Below are positions 21,901 to 32,579 of a stretch of 64,000 nucleotides of DNA, piece by piece (position 1 is the stretch's first letter; each line of letters starts with the position of its first letter). This DNA comes from Closterium sp. NIES-65 (Eukaryota; Streptophyta; Zygnematophyceae; Desmidiales; Closteriaceae): the NCBI GenBank assembly GCA_948144175.1, contig CANXME010002105.1:248001-312000 (forward strand), written 5' to 3'. The notes under the pieces are model-generated. The model was not told the DNA's origin. It made no database searches and saw nothing but the letters and a program-made list of their open reading frames with translations. Position numbers and translations under genes: made by a program.

Positions 21901-22559
21901 CACTGTGAGGAGTACGGACCCTCGATCGCCTCAGCGTACGATCGAGGAGTCGGGATGTCTGGTGCATCCGGGTCTCCCTAAGAGGCAATCAGCATGGACA
22001 CGAGATGAGGCAAAGCAGCAGCAAAACACTAGAACTCCTCCTGCCTGTCCTCAAGGACGTCCGTGCTAAGAGCACACTCACCCCCGACGGACGGAGGACA
22101 GACCGACTTAGACTCAGCAACAAGACTAGCAACGTAATCTAGACGACAGTGAGCAGCGAAGTCGACCAACTCAGCAACTAAGGCAGAAGCAACAGTGGAC
22201 TCAAAGGAAGGGTCAATACAACAGTAGCCAGGAGACGCATGACAGTAGGACTGGCAGCACGAAGAGAGTCCGACTTCGGGTCAGCAAGAGCAGGAAGAGA
22301 GGAATCCGGAGGAGACGGCAAAGGGACACGCTGCGGAGCAGTGGAAGGACGCAGTGCCATCTGGTGCGTGCCCGGGACCGCAGGAGGACGCTGACGCGGA
22401 ACACGACGATTAGTGCGAGCAGCACGAACAGGCGACCCAGGACAAGACGCAGGCGCACGACGCTCAGCAAGACCTCCAGTAGGACCAGTATAGGGAGAAG
22501 GAGCAGGTAGTGGGGAGGCGGGCTGTAACTGTAACTACGACTGGTCAGGCTGTGGACAC

Positions 22560-23340
22560 TCTAAGGGAGGAGCAGGACCAGTAGAAGGCGGGAGACCAAG
22601 AACTTGCTCAAGGAGCGGAACGAAGTACGGCCGCGGCCACGCAGCGCCTCTAGAAACAGCACGGACAGCACCAGCACCCCCAGCGGTAGCACCAGCGTCA
22701 GCAGCACCTCCGGCTCCAGCAGCGCCAACTCTAGCACCCTCAGAAGCACCAGCGCCAGCAGCACCGCCAGCTCCAACACCGGCAGCACCTCCAGCTCCAG
22801 CAGCGCCAACTCCAGCACCCTCTGAAGCACCAGCGCCAGCAGCACCTCCAGCGCCAACACCAGCAGGACCGCCAGCTCCAGCACTGCCAGCTGCTCCAGC
22901 ACCAGGAGCACCTCAAGGCCCAGCAGCTCTAGTACCCCCAGCAGCACCAGTAGCACCTCCAGTAGGACCAGCGCCAACAGCTCCAGCAGCACCCCGGAGG
23001 CTGCGACAGTACCGAGAGTACCACTCACGTAGCTGCTGGGAAGAGAGAGCTCCCCTAAGCGCAGCACCCCCAGGCTCAGGACCTCAAGACCCAGCACCCC
23101 CAGAGACAGCACCCCCAGGCTCAGCACGTGCAGTCTCTGCACCCCCAGGCTCAGCACCCATAGTCTTTGCACCCCTAGGCTCAGCACCCGTAGGCTCCGC
23201 ACCCCCAGGCTCAGCACCCGCAGGCTCCGCACCCTCAGGCTCAGCACCCCCAGGTGTAGTACCTCCAGACCCAGCACCACCAGGCTCAGCACGCTCAGTA
23301 CCTCGCGCAGGACCAGAGTCGACAGCTACCTCGACATGCT
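22560..23340 (-). repeat. Copia-2 low-complexity linker between integrase and RT
   Basis: A region of degenerate 12-18-bp repeats (GCACCCCCAGGCTCAGCACC on the plus strand) encodes GAEPGGAEP-like and Gly/Ala-rich stretches. It lies between the integrase C-terminus and RT. Copia-3 has a counterpart at 48,700-49,450. Copia linkers here are usually short and Ser/Pro-rich. Confidence 0.75.
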
Positions 23341-25341
23341 CGACCGGGACTACCTGGGAAACACCTGAGGGAGCAAGAACCTGGGGAGGCAAGGGATCTA
23401 CCAAGGCAGCACCTGGCGTGAGGAAGAGCGGCGGAGGGGGGAGCGGGGCAGTGTGGTAGGGGAAGAGACGGTAGTAAGGCACCGACTCGTCAAAGGTGAT
23501 GTCCTGGGAAGACAGAACACGGTGCGAGGTGGGGTGGTAAAACTGCCAGCTAGGCACGTCAGGGGGGAAGCCAAGGAAGACGCAGGGAATAGCACGGGGG
23601 GACAGCTTGTCCGCAGACAAGTCGCGGACAAAAGCCCGAGATCCCCTGACACGAAACGCAGACGCATCGCCAACCTTCCCCATCCACCTCAGAGTAGGGG
23701 AGGTCTCCGGCAAGGAGACCCGGGGCTGAAGGTTGATCTGATGCGCCGCGTACTGAACCGCGAACGGCCACAGAAAATGGGGAGCAGCCGCATGGATCAT
23801 GGACGTACGAGCGACGTCCATGACCATACCAATGCGGCGCTCAGCAATCCCATTTTTCTGTGTAGAGGCCGGAAGCGTGAACGTCTGGCGGATGCCCTGT
23901 GCACAACAGAAGGCTCGCAGAAGGGCAGAGGAAAACTCACCGCCTCTGTCGGAGTGCAGACGCAGGACACGAAAGTCCGAGCCGAAACTCTCTCTGAGCT
24001 GGAGACGAGCTGCGCGGATCCAGTCGATCAACACCTCAGTGACCTCACCCTTGCTGCGCAAGGGGAAGATTGCGGTGTAACGCGAGTAGTTGTCAACCAC
24101 CAGTAGGAAGTAACGCTCGTGACCCTGCCCACGGACGCGGGCTGGGCCCCACACGTCCTTGTGAAGCGTCTGCAGCGGAGCCTCTGTCGGAGGAAACTCG
24201 GAGAGTGAGGAGTGGCGCGCTGCCGCCCCTCGACGCAAGGAACGCAGGTGGGGCCAGGCCCCGGAGGAAGAGAAGGGAGGGACCGGGGGAGACCCGAGAC
24301 AAGGAAACGAGAGGCCATGCCTCGGAGACGAGGTAGGGAGGGTTGACCAAGGCGGTGGTGCCAGAGGAGAGTCTGGTGAGACAGGAGACGACACGAGCAG
24401 GGGGCAGACTCAGGACCAGACCTGGACGCTGCAGCAAACACCTGACTCGACGCAGCTACCTGAGGAGACTTAGTAGTAAGTGTGTACAGGCTCGACCCCG
24501 GCTGACGGGTAAACGTGGCCAAGTGTCGGCCCGTCCGAGCACACGTACAGTGGGTCACTCGCTGACGCGCAGGAGTGAATTGGTCAACCCCTGCGTCCTG
24601 TAGGTCAGCCCCACTCACCAAGTTCGTAGAGAACGAGGGGAGGTAAAGACCTGGCAGGGAGCTAGAAGGGGCCGCCAGACACGGTAAGACAGTGGAGAAG
24701 TGGGTAAGGACGGGACCCCCAGAGGGGTCTTCCAGGGAGACTGCAACCAGCCGACTAAGCGGCGTGAGTGTGGTGCGGTCTCGAAAGAAGGAGCGAGAAG
24801 CACCCGAGTCAAGGGTGAAGGTGTGTAACACCTGAGACGACGTGGTACCTGAGAGAGCAGACTCGCCAGCACATGGGGCAGTAGACTCACCAGCACCTGG
24901 AGGAGCAGACTCACCAGCACCTGGAGGAGCAGACGCACTAGCACCTAGAGCAGCAGCCTCACCGGCACCTAGAGCAGCAGCCTGAATGCCCGGGTTAGGC
25001 GGAACACACATGTAACAGTCACCCACATCACTAGTAGGTAATGCATACATGGCAGTGAGGATAGCATCATAGTCAAGAGCATAGATATCTACCTTCTGCC
25101 TAAGCTGCTCCACCCAGTCGGGGAGCTCAGCGGTGTCGCCAAACTCCATACGCCAGACGTCGCTCAGACGGGCAAAGCAGCGGGACTCGGCGTGACCAAG
25201 CGTCCCGCAGGGCTGACCAGTCCGAGCACCAGTGCGAATGACGTACGGACAGCGAGCAGTACTCCGCAAACCTCCACGCTGAGCGTACCAGTCACGAAGC
25301 TGCTGGGACGAAAGGACCACGCGTGGACTACGCCTGGCCAC
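23340..25341 (-). pseudogene. Copia-2 gag C-terminus, protease and integrase region
   Basis: The order on the minus strand is a QQLRDWYAQRG motif, a Cys/His cluster (CPYVIRTG ... PCGTLGHAESRC), the protease active-site region LDSGASRSFF, the pre-integrase motif LLWHHRLGQPSLPRL with CVPC, and the integrase core (VVDNYSRYTAIFPLR, LRLHSDRGGEF, NGIAERRI, FLWPFAVQYAAHQIN). These are the DDE integrase signatures of Copia pol. Confidence 0.85.
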
Positions 25342-25399
25342 TACAAGTAGCTCCCGAACTCCTCACGCCAGAACGACTCCCACTAAGGCCACCCCGACA

Positions 25400-26640
25400 A
25401 CCCTAAGTAGCGTACCACTCACGAAGCTGCTGGGGCGTGAGGGACTCACGCGGACGTCGCTGGAGCTGCATCTGGCCACAGCCAGGAGCAGGAGGAGCAG
25501 TGGTGGCTGCAGTAGCAGCAGTAGCAGCAGTAGAAGCAGTAGCAGTAGTCGCAGCGCAGCCACCCCTACAACCCCAACTAGCGTACCACTCACAAAGCTG
25601 TTGGGGGGCGAGGGACTCATGTGGATGGCACTGGAGCTGCATTTGGCCACGCCAGGAGCAGCAGTAGCAGTAGAAAGAGCAGTAGCAGCAAGAGCAGCAG
25701 TAACAGCAGTACGGGCAGGGCAGTGCTCACCAGTGGCGAGAAGGGCAGGCGTATGACTGCGGCAACGGCGAGGCGGCTAGCACTGCAGGGCGAGGGCTCC
25801 GCGGCTGCTGCAGGGGTGGCTGCTCCAGGGGCGGCTGTTGCAGGGGCGGCTGCTCCAGGGGCGGCTGCTGCAGTGGCAGCTGCTCCAGGGGCGACTGCTG
25901 TAGGGGCGGCTGCTCCAGGGGCGGCTGCTGTAGTGGCGGCTGCTCCAGGGGCGGCTGCTGCAGGGGCGGCTGCTGCAGTGGCGGCTTCTCCAGGGGCGGC
26001 TGCTGCAGTGGCGGCTGCTCCCGGGGCGGCTGCTGCAGGGGCGGCTGCTCTAGGGGCGGCTGCTGCAGTGGCGGCTGCTCAAGGGGCGGCTGCTACAGTG
26101 GCGGCTGCTCCAGGGGCGGCTGCTGCAGAGGCGGCTGCTCCAGGGGCGGCTGCTGCAGTGGCGGCTGCTCCAGGGCGCGGGTTAGGGCAGGGCGCCGTGG
26201 CGGGCAGGGGCGACGAGGGAGCTGCAACGAGGCCGCGAGGGAGCCGCGGAGGGGCCGCGACGAGCCACGAGGGGCCGCGAGGGGCCGCGACAGGGCCGCT
26301 AGGGGCCGTGAGAGGGGCCGCGAGGGGCCGGGAGAGGGGCCGCGAGGGGCTGCGAACGGCTGCGGAGGGGCCGCGAGAGGGGCCGCGAGGGGCTGCGAAC
26401 GGCCGCGGAGGGGCCGCGAGGGGCCGCGAGGGGCCGCGAACGGCCGCGGAGGGGCCACGAGAGGGGCCGCGAGGGGCCGCGAACGACCGTTGAGGGGCCG
26501 CGAGGGGCCGTGAGAGGGGCCGCTAGGGGCCGTGAGGGGGGCCGCGAGGGAGCGGCTAAGGGGCGGCGATAGAGGGGCCGTGAGGGGCCGTGAGTGGGGC
26601 CTCGAGGGAGCGGCTAAGGGGCAACTAAGGGCAGGCGGAC
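25400..26640 (-). repeat. Copia-2 leader and gag N-terminal repeats
   Basis: Two copies of a segment encoding ESLxPQQLxEWYA lie at about 25400-25480 and 25570-25650, separated by an Ala/Thr/Leu codon repeat. Beyond this are 15- and 30-bp repeats of GGGGCGGCTGCTGCAGTGGC (25790-26170) and GGGGCCGCGAGGGGC (26220-26620). No stable gag frame is evident in the last part, so much of it is probably untranslated leader. Confidence 0.75.
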
Positions 26641-26652
26641 GCGGGGCACGAC

Positions 26653-28743
26653 TATCAGAATATATCTGTAACTGCCTGTAGCTGTAGTTAGTGTAGTTAT
26701 GATAAACTTTGTTTGGTGGTGCACCTTCTTTGTTTCCTTTGCTATATGTTCTTGCAAACCTATAGTGAAGCCCCTCTATTCTCCTTTCAACTTTCTCGAC
26801 ACTCTCCTCAACCCTAAACCTAAGCTACTAAGAACCTAACTAGCAATGGCTCCTAAGTCAAGCTAGATTCTGAGATGGTATTCAGAGCAGGTATCGTCCT
26901 CCTGCTGCCTTCCTGCTTCCGCTGCCTATCGTCCTGCCGCGCGCCTCGGGCGCGCGGCGGCGCACGGCGATTTTCTGCCCGCCGTGCGCCCTGGGCGCGC
27001 GGCGTCTTCCTGCCCCGCGCGTGGCCTGCCCTCACGCTGCCTGCGCGCCTGCCTCACATCCACGCGCGGGCCTGTTTTGCCTGCCCGTACCCTCAACTTC
27101 GCGGCGCCCTGCGAGGCGCCACTCCTGCTCGTCGCGACGCACCTGCGGGACCCGGGCGTCGCCGCTCCTGCTCGTCGCGACGCCCCTGCAGGACCCGCAT
27201 GGCGTCGCCTTGCTCGTCGTGACGCCACTGCGGGACCCGCGGGGCGTCGCCACTGCTCGTCGCGGCGCCCCCTGGACGCCGCTCCTGCTCGTCGCGGCGC
27301 CCCTGGGGCGTCGTCCCTACTCGTAGCGGCACCCCTTGGGCGCCGTTCCTACTCGTCGCGGCGCCCTCCCCCCTGCCCACGGCGCCGACCCTACAGCTGT
27401 ATGCGCCGCCGCTCTTGGACTCGGTACGGCTGCCTGCCTGTGCTGCCCGTTGCTGCCTGTTGCTGCCCGTGCCTGTGCTGCTTGTTGCCGCCCGTTGCTG
27501 CCCATGCCTGTGTTGCCTGTTGCTGCCCGTGCCTGTGCTGCCTGTTGCCGCCCGTTGCTGCCTGTGCCTGTGCTGCCCGTTGCTGCCTGTTGCTGCCTGT
27601 GCCTGTGCTGCCCGTTGCCGCCCGTTGCTGCCCGTGCCTGTGCTGCCCGTTGCCGCCTGTTGCTGCCCGAGCCTGTGCTGCCTGTTGCTGCCTGTTGCTG
27701 CCTGTGCCTGTGCTGCCTGTTGCCGCCCGTTGCTGCCCGTGCCTGTGCTGCCTGTTGCTGCACGTGCCTGTGCTGCCTGTTGCCGCCCGTTGCTGCCTGT
27801 GCCTGTGCTGCCCGTTGCTGCCTATTGCTGCCTGTGCCTGTGCTGCCCGTTGCCGCCCGTTGCTGCCCGTGCCTGTGCTGCCCGTTGCCGCCTGTTGCTG
27901 CCCGAGCCTGTGCTGCCCGTTGCTGCCTGTGCCTGTGCTGCCCGTTGCCGCCTGTTGCTGCCCGTGCGTGTGCTGCCTGTTGCCGCCTGTTGCTGCCCGT
28001 GCCTGTGCTGCCCGTTGCCGCCCGTTGCTGCCCGTGCCTGTGCTGCCTGTTGCCGCCCGTTGCTGCCCGTGCCTGTGCTGCCTGTTGCTGCCCGTGGGTG
28101 TGCTGCCTGTTGCCGCCCGTTGCTGCCTGTGCCTGTGCTGCCCGTTGCTGCCTGTTGCTGCCCGTGCCTGTGCTGCCCGTCGCCGCCCGTTGCTGCCCGT
28201 GCCTGTGCTGCCCGTTGCCGCCCGTTGCTGCCCGTGCCTGTGCTGCCCGTCGTCGCCCGTTGCTGCCCGTGCCTATGCTGCCCCTGCTCTTCCCCCTCCC
28301 CCTTCTTTGTCTCCCTGCTGCGCGTGCAGCCGTGGAACGGAGGCTATGGGGGTGGCGGGTATGGGGGTGATGGGTGTGTGTGATCCCCTTCCCCTCCTCC
28401 TCCTTTCTCTCCCACTACTGCAGCTGTCGCTTGGGGGGGGGGGTGGTGGGTGTGAGGGTGTGGGGGAGCTGGGGGAGAGGTGCTAGGGTTGTCAAGGAGT
28501 GTGGAAGGGGGAGTTGGAGGACTGAGGAAGGTTCCAGGAAGCAGCCGCCTTGGAGCCAGCAGCTTCACCTGCCAGCAGCTTCTCCTCATATAGTCCCTCC
28601 TCCTCACTTTGCCCTCTCCATCTGCTGCGCTTGGTGTACCCCTTCAGGGGGTGTCTCTGCATTAGCTTCTGCTGCAGGTAGTTATGGGGGAGTGTTAGAA
28701 TATATCTGTAATTGCCTGTAGCTGTAGTTAGTGTAGTTATTAT
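26653..28743 (+). mobile_element. NA-4: non-autonomous LTR element in the Copia-2 leader
   Basis: Same family as NA-3. The 5' LTR is about 26653-26875 (TATCAGAATATAT...), followed by PBS TGGTATTCAGAGCAGG. The second LTR begins at 28693 after ATGGGGGAG and is only partly present. The interior carries the GCGCGC palindromic module, GTCGCGACGAG repeats and the same 35-bp VNTR, here only about 850 bp, then the AGCTGCCGC/GGAGGAGG module. Incomplete copy. Confidence 0.85.
27430..28285. repeat. 35-bp VNTR inside NA-4 (about 0.85 kb)
   Basis: This is the reverse complement of the NA-3 repeat unit (CCTGTGCTGCCCGTTGCCGC then CCGTTGCTGCCCGTG), about half the array length of NA-3. It is open in several frames and does not look like a gene. 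Confidence 0.92.
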
Positions 28744-28987
28744 ATCGTTTCAGTTTTCTCAGCGACTCGGGCAGGGGTGAAGCGCGCTCCGGGCAGGAAA
28801 AAAATTCGAATTTTCGGTGGGCCCTAGGAAATGTTCCCACTAGGGAACCTGCTCTATACCATGTGAAAGAACAAGGAATTAATGCACTAGGAAAGAGGTG
28901 GGTACAAGTAGGAAAACCTAAAAGTGTTGTACTCCATATTGTCTACCCCACTACAGCCTACACAGACTATAGCATATAAGTTTGACA

Positions 28988-30060
28988 GATCACGGCGGAA
29001 ATTTTCGTCAATATCGTGCTTCAAGGGCTCGGCCCAGAGTGGCGGCCCTGCAAGGCGCTTCTCCGACAGCAGGGGGTCATCTCGGAGGCCGCCCTTTGCG
29101 CCACCCTTCTCGTCGAACAACGGGATATGGATCAGCAGATACCAGCGCCACGACGAGAACGAGAATGGCTCGCCTTCTACGCCGACAACAATGAAGAGCG
29201 ACGGTCGTGGCGCCTTTACTGCAAAATGTGCAGAAGCTTCGGGCATTTGGCGGATCGATGCAAGTCCCGATCTCGCCCTCGCTAGACCAATCCGAGCAAC
29301 TGGTCCGGCCGACAAGACGCACGAGGCGACGTGCGTCCAGCCCAGGGGTATCAACCCCCACCCGTGCGCAACCTGAACCCAGTGGTTCAGCATCAGTAGC
29401 AGCAGCGTCATGAGCAACATGGCCATGACGGGCGAGTCGCGTCGTCGCCGCGTGCGCTCACCTTCACCTGAGCCAGCACCGCATCCCATTGGCGCGTTCT
29501 CCAACAACAATTCGTTCAGTCCGCGCCACGACTTCACCGACAACGACAACCAAGACTGGAATCTTCCATTCCCGCTACTTGAAAGTCCCCCGCACGTACC
29601 TGACATGCGGGTGGCGCCACTTGATTGGCTCTCGCGCGAGCAATTTTTGAAGTTCGACACTCCGCACATCGTCACGCCGCGACTGGCGCTGCTCGCACGT
29701 GATGACAACAAGCGCTACAACACCTGGTACCTGGACAGCTGCTGGAGGCAGCATATGGTGGGCTCCGAGCGTTACATATCCAACGCCGTCGCCACCCCCA
29801 CAGTCACCTATGTCATCGTGGCTAACAACGGACGCCTGCGCGCAAGTGCGCAATGCATCGTCGTGCTCAAGGCGCGCAGAAGCCGCATGCACATCACGCT
29901 CAACGATGTGCTGATCGTCCAGAGCCTGCGCTTCAACCTGCTTTCGGCCGCACAGCTCATGGAATGCGGTGTTGACCTCAACACGGATCGCGCGACGCAT
30001 GACATTTTGCTACACTACGAATCCAGGACTTTCTCCCGCAGGCAGATCGGATGAGCACAC
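28988..30060 (+). pseudogene. Copia-1 copy 1, gag C-terminus, zinc knuckle and protease region
   Basis: A gag tail is followed by a CCHC zinc knuckle (CKMCRSFGHLADRC, about 29220-29264), then Arg/Ser-rich linker sequence (MTGESRRRRVRSPSP) and the protease region. The latter has the WYLDSCWRQHMVGS block and its typical C-terminal LIVQSLRFNLLSAAQLMECG. The knuckle binds RNA and the protease matures the polyprotein. Confidence 0.8.
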
Positions 30061-31260
30061 TCCGAAAATGGAGTGTACGTCCTGGACTTTGACATTCCTG
30101 ACTGCAGCAGCGATTCACACGAGCTAATCGATCTCGTGCCTCTGCGTTTCGAGCATATCCACCGCAGGGACTGGAAGCATCCTGACGGCAGACCGTGGGT
30201 GCCGCATCATCCCCACCCACGCGAAACAGCGCTACACGATCCAGACCCAGACGGCATCTGCAGAGACTGCCACACGCCAACAGCGTCAACTAGTGCAATT
30301 GCCGGCCGCGCGACTCGCCGCCATCGACGAAGCCGAGCGCCACGCGCCGCCAGAAGAAGGAATGTCACAACTAGAGCTTGAAGTCACAACGCGCGGCGTG
30401 TTCGGCATGCCAGAATACCCTCTCATCGGACCCCCCTCCCAACATCTGCAAGGCATGCTGCGTGGCACTGGCGTCGGCACCTTTGATGCGCATGGCGTGC
30501 CGCGACCCTACACCGATGAGAAAATTTTGGAAATCTACTCTCATCGGCGCATCCCGCCGAAGAAACTTACCGTAGAACAGGAAGAAGAACCGCCGCGCCA
30601 TGAAGCTGTAGAGCTTTGCCAACAAAGTCTTGCTGAAGCACGCGGGACGTTCGCCTGCGGCGCGTGGGGAGCCGAAGCGGAAGAAAGTGCCTCCAAAGAA
30701 GGGGGGTGGGGAAGCGCTGGCGGATGGGGAACGAGCGATACCGGCGGATGGGGAACGAGCGATACCGGCGGTTGGGGAAACAGCGGCGGAACCTGGGCCA
30801 ACGCAAGCGGTGGATGGGGCGAAGCAACTAGCGCAGACAACAGCGGCTGGGAGACTTCCCACGAAGAACAAAAGGGGGGAGACGAAGAAGCAGATGCTCC
30901 TGAGGCAACACCTGCAGTTGTTCCCCTTGGTTGTCCACCACGCCATGTTCCACTTGCATTACCCCCTCCTGACAACCCACCGCGTCGCGATCCTTGGGAC
31001 ACCATCAACTTGGGCAACGAGTCGTCAACCCCGCGTTGCACCGTCTACGGACCCGCTCCTCAACCACGTGAACCCACCTTTGTCCCTGGAACCATCCCTG
31101 GGACTAATATTCCCCTCTCCGAAATCCGTGACAGAGAGTTTTTGGCGCTAATAATGACCACCGCCAACGACGAAGAAGAAGCAGCAGAAGAGGCAGCAGC
31201 AGAACCTGCCCCTGTATCTGACGAAGATCCCGAAGAAGCTCGCGCGCGCTACATGCGCAC
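30060..31260 (+). pseudogene. Copia-1 copy 1, accessory region with WG repeats between protease and integrase
   Basis: After YVLDFDIPDC, where Copia elements normally need only some tens of residues before the pre-integrase motif, there are about 390 extra residues. They include a Pro/His-rich part, MPEYPLIGPPSQHLQGM, an acidic Glu-rich helix, then WG repeats at about 30700-30855 (GGWGTSDTGGWGTSDTGGWG, GGTWANASGGWG, SGWETS). An acidic tail (EEEAAEEAAAEPAPVSDEDP) leads into NAFWHQRLGHPS. The Ser/Thr/Gly-spaced Trp-Gly pairs resemble Argonaute-binding AGO hooks of plant NRPE1 and SPT5L. That function is an inference. Confidence 0.7.
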
Positions 31261-32030
31261 CTCCGGCTTTCACGCTGACAATGCATTCTGGCACCAGCGC
31301 CTCGGACATCCTTCACGCGCGACGCTGAAAAATTGCATCGACGCAGGCGTCTTCGCTCCTGGAGCGCTCCTGCACCCAGATGGCACCGAAGCGAGAGGCG
31401 CGACACATCCGCGCAACTGCACCATCTGCCCCGAAGCCGCGCTAAGCCACCAGCCATTCCCGCTGCTTGAACCAAGAACGAACCGCTACCCCAAGCTGCA
31501 CAAGGTGTACAACGACTTCCTGAACGTGGGGCACTGCGGAGTTGACGACGAAATGTACACGCTTACCTTCATCGACGCTGGAACGCGCCACGTGCGGGTC
31601 GCAAACGTGGAGTCACGCAATAGAGCCTACGAGGTATTCCGCCAATGGCTAGCGCACGCGCAGCGGCAGTCCGGGGAGAAGCTGAAGATCTGTCAATCTG
31701 ACGGCGCTGCAGAATTCAGGAGTAAGCAGATGCAAGATTACCTGTCTCAAAAGGGGATTGAGCACTACATCTCTCTCCCCTACGCACATCAGCAGCAGGG
31801 CGTAGCCGAGCGGACGAACCGCACGCTCATGACAAAGGTGCGGGCGTTGATGAAGCAGTCGAAGGTGCCACCGACCTATTGGACCTCCGCGATGCACCAC
31901 GCTGTGCGGGTGCACAACATGGAGTCAACCACCGCCATCATTGGCAACTTGTCCCCGCATGTGAAATGGACCGGGACTAAGGGGGACACGTCCATGCTCC
32001 GCGTATAGGGGTGTATGGTGCAATACCGCC
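31260..32030 (+). pseudogene. Copia-1 copy 1, integrase region
   Basis: Pre-integrase motif FWHQRLGHPSRATLK with a Cys pair (NCTICPEA), then the DDE core: LTFIDAGTRHVRVANV, KICQSDGAAEFRSK, QQGVAERTNRTLM, and WTSAMHHAVRVHNM with the WTGTKGDTSMLRV tail. This is a clear Copia rve domain. Confidence 0.88.
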
Positions 32031-32579
32031 CGCCGACGTCGACCATCGGCAAATTCGCCCGTCGCGCGCGATGGGGCATTCACCTAGGTATCAGTCACGA
32101 GTACAAGGCGTGGATCATGCTGGATCTACTCAGTCGGAAGACTGCCCACGCTCGCGACGTAATCTTCTACGAGCGCCTCTTCCTCGACTAATTCCGCCAC
32201 AACGAGGAGACGAACGCAAACCGCGTTTACGCAAACGATGGGCACAGCTACGCAATGCCCGAGGACGAAGCCGCTGCAGCAATCCTCGAGCAGGACACCA
32301 GGGGTGAGTTCACGTGGGGAGATTGCCATAACAACGACAGCGACGACGATTCCTCTGGAGGAGGAATGGGCGGAAGCGGCAAAGGCGCAGCACCACCAGC
32401 GCCACCTGAACCAGATAGCGATGACGACGACGTGCAGGAAGTCGTCCCGCAACGTCGCCACGACAGCACTGTCTCATGATTACAGCTGCTCGGGCTTCAC
32501 ACTGCAACCTCTAAGGCGCCACGTGTCATCGAGCCACAAAACCCGCGCCAAGCTCTCACTAGACCACACAGCAAGGATT

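Larger units (their letters stand above)
20053..28987 (-). mobile_element. Copia-2 (LTR retrotransposon fossil), hosting NA-4
   Basis: LTRs 20053-20178 and 28862-28987 (126 bp, about 2 differences) start TGTGAAAGAAC and end GTTTGACA. Flanking bases GATCT/GATCA are an imperfect duplication. The PBS lies beside the right LTR (minus strand TGGTATAGAGCAGGTTCCC), the purine tract beside the left. On the minus strand the order is leader repeats, gag, protease, integrase, repeat-rich linker, RT, RNase H. It is closely related to Copia-3. Broken, a few breaks, relatively recent by LTR identity. Confidence 0.9.

Noticed and set aside
25621-26493. Ala-rich 290-codon plus-strand protein
   Set aside because: Antisense to the Copia-2 leader and composed of 15/30-bp GC repeats.
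26984-28486. Long plus-strand frames in NA-4 coding similar Cys-rich repeats
   Set aside because: Same VNTR in the opposite orientation; open only because the unit lacks stops.
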